In this document: one piece after another, positions 32,637-38,595 of the stretch
Numbering within the stretch: position 1 is the first letter of the stretch
How the letters are laid out: each line of letters begins with the position of its first letter
NCBI GenBank assembly: GCA_964494475.1
Contig: CAZBRS010000055.1
Span: 1-38,595, forward strand
DNA: 38,595 bases
Reading direction: 5' to 3'
DNA from: CAZBRS01 sp964494475
GTDB taxonomy: Bacteria > Myxococcota_A > UBA9042 > CAZBRS01
Notes under the pieces: generated by a model
Databases searched by the model: none
Seen by the model: only the letters and a program-made list of their open reading frames with translations
What the model was told of the DNA's origin: nothing
Position numbers and translations under genes: made by a program

Positions 32637-35074
32637 ATGCGACGCCTTCTCATCGCTTCGCTCCTCTCGTTGGGACTGGCCTGCTCGAGCGGCGCCACCG
32701 ACACCGGCGACACCTTGCCCGACGTGCCCGTCGACACCGGGCCCGACGCGACCGAGCCCGAGCCCGATCTCGCCGAGCCCGACCTCGCGGAGCCCCTCCC
32801 CGAACCGCAACCCGAACCGCAGCCCGACGTGAGCGAGCCGGAGCCCGACGTGAGCGAGCCGGAGCCCGACGTGAGCGAGCCGGAGCCCGACCTGCCGCCG
32901 CCCTTCTGCGCGGTCGACGACCGCCCCTGCGACGACGACCAGCCGTGCACCTTCGACGACCACTGCCTGCACGGCGAGTGCGTGGGCACGCCCTACGCCT
33001 GCGACGACGGCCGCGAGTGCACCCTCGACGCGTGCGACGGCCAGGGCAGCTGCGCCTTCACGCGGCTGGAGGGTTGGTGCCTGATCAACGGCCAGTGCGT
33101 CCAGCACGGCAAGGGGCTGCCCGGCAACTGGTGCACCAAGTGCCTGGAGGACGTCGATCCCTTCGGCTGGACGCTCGACGCCATGGGCGACTGCGTCGAC
33201 GACGACCCGTGCACCACCAACGAGCGCTGCGAGGCCGGAAAGTGCCTGTTCGAGGCCGTGGTCTGCACCGACGGCAACCCCTGCACCACCGACACGTGCC
33301 TGGCCGGCGCCGGCTGCCAGTACGTGCCAAACTTCCTCACGTGCGACGACGCCGACGTGTGCACGAGCGGCGACATCTGCATCGACGGGCAGTGCACGGG
33401 CGGCGCTCAGCACCTGGCGTGCGACGACGGGGAGGACTGCACAGCCGACACCTGCGATCCGGTGACCGGTTGCGCCAACGTGGTCCTCGACGGCGTGGCG
33501 TGCGACGACGGCGACGTGTGCACGAGCGGCGACGCCTGCGTGGCGGGCGCCTGCGTGACGGGCCCGACGCCCACGTCGTGCGATGACGCCAATGCCTGCA
33601 CGGCCGACACCTGCCACCCCGTCGCCGGCTGCCTGCACAAGACGCTCGAGAACAACATCTGCTGCAAGGGCGGCCTGAACCACTGCGACGACGACAACCC
33701 CTGCAGCACCGACGTGTGCGACCCCGAGACCGGCACCTGCGCCTACGAGTTCAACACGCTGCCCTGCGACGACGGCGACGCCTGCACCTCGGGCGATGCC
33801 TGCGCCGAGGGGGTCTGCCTCTCGGGCGGCCCGACCAACTGCGACGACGCCAACACCTGCACCGTCGACGCCTGCGACTCCTTCGCCGGCTGCCTGCACA
33901 CGTCGGTCGCGGGCACGTGCGACGACCACGACCTCTGCACCACGGGCGACACCTGCCAGAGCGGCAAGTGCGTGGGTGTCTCGAAGTACTGCGACGACGG
34001 CGAGATCTGCACCGCCGACAAGTGCGAGCCCACCACGGGCGAGTGCTACTTCGTGTCCAACAGCGCCCCCTGCGACGACGCCAGCATCTGCACGCTGAAC
34101 GACCACTGCGCCAACGGCGCGTGCACCGGCACGCCCCTGCCCTGCGACGACGGCGACCCCTGCACCACCGACAGCTGCAACAAGGCCGTGGGCTGCCTGC
34201 ACGCCCCCTACACGGGCCCCTGCGACGACGGGCTCGCGTGCAGCACCAACGACAAGTGCGTCGCCGGCGTCTGCCAGGGCGACGACAGCCTGTGCACCAA
34301 CTGCCCGCCCACGTTCGCCGACCTGGTCTCGAAGTTCAACTACCTCTCCATCGGCACCAAGGGCATCCCCGGCGAGGGCTTCGACATCGACGGGAACCCC
34401 GCCACCTGCAGCCCCACGCCCGGCTGCAGCGGCGGCATCGACAACGCCATGGCCAAGTTCGCGGGCATCGCCAACGGCCAGATCGAGAAGCCCATGAACG
34501 AGGGCGAGATCGTCATCCTGTTCGAGCACGACGGGCCCAACCTGACGGGCTCGCCCTACCAGATCAACATGTACGCCGGCAAGCCCGCCACAGAGGGCTG
34601 CGACATCCAGGCGGCCGTGTGCGACTACTGGGTCGACGCCCAGACCATGACGCCCGACTGCTACCCGCTGGTCTTCTTCGACAACTTCAAGGCCAAGGAC
34701 GGCAAGTTCACGGCCGGCGGGCCGAGCTACGTGTTCCCCATCGACCTGCCGCTCATCCCGGGCGTGCCCCTCAAGATCACGCTGTTCTTCGCGCGCCTCG
34801 AGGGCACCTACACGGTGGCGAACGGCAAGCTCGACACCCTCGACGGGCTGCTCGGCGGCGCCATCCGCAAGCAGGAGGTGGTCGACATCATCAACAGCCT
34901 GCCGCCCGACGCGCTGGGCGACTTCCCCATGACCAAGGACCAGCTGCTGAACCTCTTGAACTCGCTGCTGCCCACCGACATGGACACCAACGGCGACGGT
35001 ACCAAGGACGGCTCGTCGATGGGCCTGAAGTTCAAGGCCATCCGTGGGCACATCGTTGGGTTGAAGCCGGAAGA

Positions 35075-35078
<4 letters not shown>
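32637..35078 (+). CDS. Cys-repeat lipoprotein, paralogue of the preceding gene
   Basis: The 813-residue product has a signal peptide ending LGLAC (Cys16) and a Pro/Glu/Asp linker (about 20-88) containing three DVSEPEP repeats. Residues 91-556 are four-Cys CTDC-like units in the same alternating order as the upstream protein. It has the same divergent module at the same place (CLINGQCVQ to CTKCLE). Residues 557-813 form a separate domain with GEGFDIDGNPATC, CSGGIDNAM and, near the end, D783-x-N785-x-D787-G, a calcium-loop-like motif. The two proteins share an N-terminal plan but have unrelated C-terminal domains. CGGAG lies six bases before the ATG. Its stop overlaps the dut stop on the other strand through CTAG. 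Confidence 0.86.
32826..32888 (+). repeat. 21-bp tandem repeat, three copies
   Basis: Three identical 21-base units each encode DVSEPEP in the linker just after the lipoprotein signal peptide. Less regular DLAEP and PEPQ repeats precede them. Identity at the DNA level suggests recent expansion. Confidence 0.92.
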
Positions 35079-35527
<449 letters not shown>

Positions 35528-35542
35528 GGGGTCCGGACGAGA

Positions 35543-37924
<2,382 letters not shown>

Positions 37925-38029
37925 GACTGCATCCTTTCGCTGGGAGGAAATGCGGTTTGAACGCCCTGCCGGGCCGATCGAAGACGCACGTCGAGCGGAG
38001 CGCGAACCTGAGTCGAGAACCCGAACGGT

Positions 38030-38299
38030 CTACTTGCGGATGCCGAGCACCGCGATGAGGCTGCGGTAGCGCTCGAAGTCCTTGACCTTCAGGTAATCGA
38101 GCAGGCGACGGCGCTGGCCGACGAGCTGCAAGAGCCCACGACGCGAGTGGTGGTCCTTGTGGTGCGTCTTGAAGTGCTCGGTGAGCATCTTGATCCGCTC
38201 GGTGAGCAGGGCAATCTGGACCTCGGGCGAACCCGTGTCCGTCTGGTGCGTTCGGTGTTGCTCGACGATTTCGGTCTTCTTCTGCGGCAGCAGGGCCAT
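38030..38299 (-). CDS. rpsO: 30S ribosomal protein S15
   Basis: S15 is a primary binder of 16S rRNA in the central domain of the small subunit. The 89-residue product is canonical in length and sequence. It shows THQTDTGSPEVQIA, LTERI, HFKTHHKDHHSRRGL, RRRLLDYL and RYRSLIAVLGIRK. GGGAGG lies about nine bases before the ATG. It is first in an rpsO-pnp-dut operon. In E. coli S15 represses its own translation through a leader structure, but no such structure is obvious here. Instead, an inverted repeat overlaps the promoter. Confidence 0.98.
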   Translation of the reverse strand: MALLPQKKTEIVEQHRTHQTDTGSPEVQIALLTERIKMLTEHFKTHHKDHHSRRGLLQLVGQRRRLLDYLKVKDFERYRSLIAVLGIRK

Positions 38300-38326
38300 G
38301 TCGTGGTCCTCCCGGTTCCCACTTCC

Positions 38327-38345
38327 ATTCAGTCCGGCACTGAAT
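38327..38345. repeat. Inverted repeat on the rpsO promoter
   Basis: ATTCAGT and ACTGAAT, perfect 7-base arms, flank CCGGC. One arm lies on the rpsO -10 (38346-38341), and the centre falls about where transcription should start. Because only half of it would be transcribed, a DNA operator is more likely than an RNA hairpin. Confidence 0.6.
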
Positions 38346-38369
38346 ACAGGCGTGGCCCCCCGATGTCAA
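38341..38369 (-). promoter_or_regulatory. rpsO-pnp-dut promoter
   Basis: On the minus strand, consensus TTGACA (38369-38364) and TATTCA (38346-38341) are separated by 17 bases. The start would fall near 38334, with a leader of about 35 bases. Confidence 0.6.
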
Positions 38370-38476
38370 CTCGAATCGCGTAGGAAGCCGCACCAATCGC
38401 ATGCGGCCCCTCGAATCACTCGCCGCCCGCGCCGAGAGAAGCCGCCCGGGTGCCTCAAATAGCGCGCGCAAAGCTC

Positions 38477-38505
38477 TTGACAAGCCGGACCGCCGACGCT
38501 AAAAA
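38477..38505 (+). promoter_or_regulatory. tRNA-Asn promoter
   Basis: Consensus TTGACA (38477-38482) and TAAAAA (38500-38505) are 17 bases apart. The start would fall near 38512, nine bases before the mature tRNA. The -10 is followed by a G/C-mixed region without a clear discriminator. Confidence 0.6.
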
Positions 38506-38520
38506 GTTCGGCGTTCGTGT

Positions 38521-38595
38521 TCCGACTTAGCTCAGTTGGTAGAGCAACGGACTGTTAATCCGTGGGTCGCGTGTTCAAGTCACGCAGTCGGAGCC
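38521..38595 (+). tRNA. tRNA-Asn (anticodon GTT), 3' end cut by the window
   Basis: A complete cloverleaf can be drawn. The acceptor stem TCCGACT pairs with AGTCGGA (38586-38592). The D arm is GCTC/GAGC. The anticodon arm ACGGA/TCCGT has loop CTGTTAA and anticodon GTT at 38554-38556. The T arm GCGTG/CACGC has loop TTCAAGT. Discriminator G is followed by CC at the window edge, so a genomically encoded CCA is likely but its A is outside. The anticodon reads AAC/AAU. Confidence 0.97.

Noticed and set aside
29302..34304. CRISPR-like regular repetition
   Set aside because: The periodicity is in frame and encodes Cys units with varied codons. There are no identical repeats with unique spacers.
37925..38029. 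RNase III hairpin or terminator between rpsO and pnp, as known in E. coli
   Set aside because: I could not draw a convincing long stem or a T run in this 105-base gap.

Overview
This is a gene-dense, visibly GC-rich stretch of bacterial chromosome. It looks like Myxococcota or a related deltaproteobacterial lineage. The grounds are several large secreted lipoproteins with Asp/Pro/Glu-rich linkers and Cys-rich tandem repeats, an NtrC-type two-component pair, an ASH-repeat plus von Willebrand A lipoprotein, and the rpsO-pnp-dut order. I compared nothing against a database, so the taxon is inference. I see no insertion sequence, integrase, CRISPR array, phage gene or rRNA. No gap between genes exceeds about 220 bases.

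Layout. 1-189 (-) is the N-terminal piece of cdsA. 315-9105 (+) runs nadC, coaX, an outer-membrane peptidase/propeller/barrel protein, tatD, a Cys-rich lipoprotein and RNase E/G; several of these overlap or nearly touch. 9123-11635 (-) holds enolase and a formylglycine-enzyme-fold protein. 11689-16612 (+) holds a GT-C-like membrane protein (DUF2723 type) and a 1042-residue ASH/VWA lipoprotein. 16619-18069 (-) holds a tandem GAF protein and a metallo-beta-lactamase-fold hydrolase. 18211-22493 (+) is carAB. 22496-24812 (-) is aroC and pgk. 24936-27360 (+) is an NtrC-type regulator and its histidine kinase. 27362-28838 (-) holds a YHS/metallothionein-like secreted protein and an alpha/beta hydrolase. 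28990-35078 (+) holds two paralogous giant Cys-repeat lipoproteins. 35075-38299 (-) is dut, pnp and rpsO. The window ends in tRNA-Asn, cut inside its CCA end.

How the genes work together. Much is core metabolism: NAD, CoA, phospholipid, carbamoyl phosphate, chorismate, glycolysis, dUTP removal. RNase E/G, enolase and PNPase, the core of the enterobacterial RNA degradosome, all lie within about 32 kb. RNase E/G and PNPase both carry long charged, Arg-rich tails. The accessory content is envelope-directed: five large exported proteins plus a small Cys-rich metal-binding candidate beside a two-component system. The most distinctive element is the tandem pair at 28990-35078. Both proteins are built from strictly alternating four-Cys units resembling Dictyostelium CTDC repeats. 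One ends in a long domain that may be a lipid-binding fold, the other in a domain with a calcium-loop-like motif.

Regulation. Sigma-70-like promoters (TTGACN with 16-18 spacing) are readable before cdsA, the MBL-fold gene, carA, the NtrC-type gene, rpsO and the tRNA. All five convergent gene pairs meet within 17 bases or overlap, and none has a recognisable intrinsic terminator.
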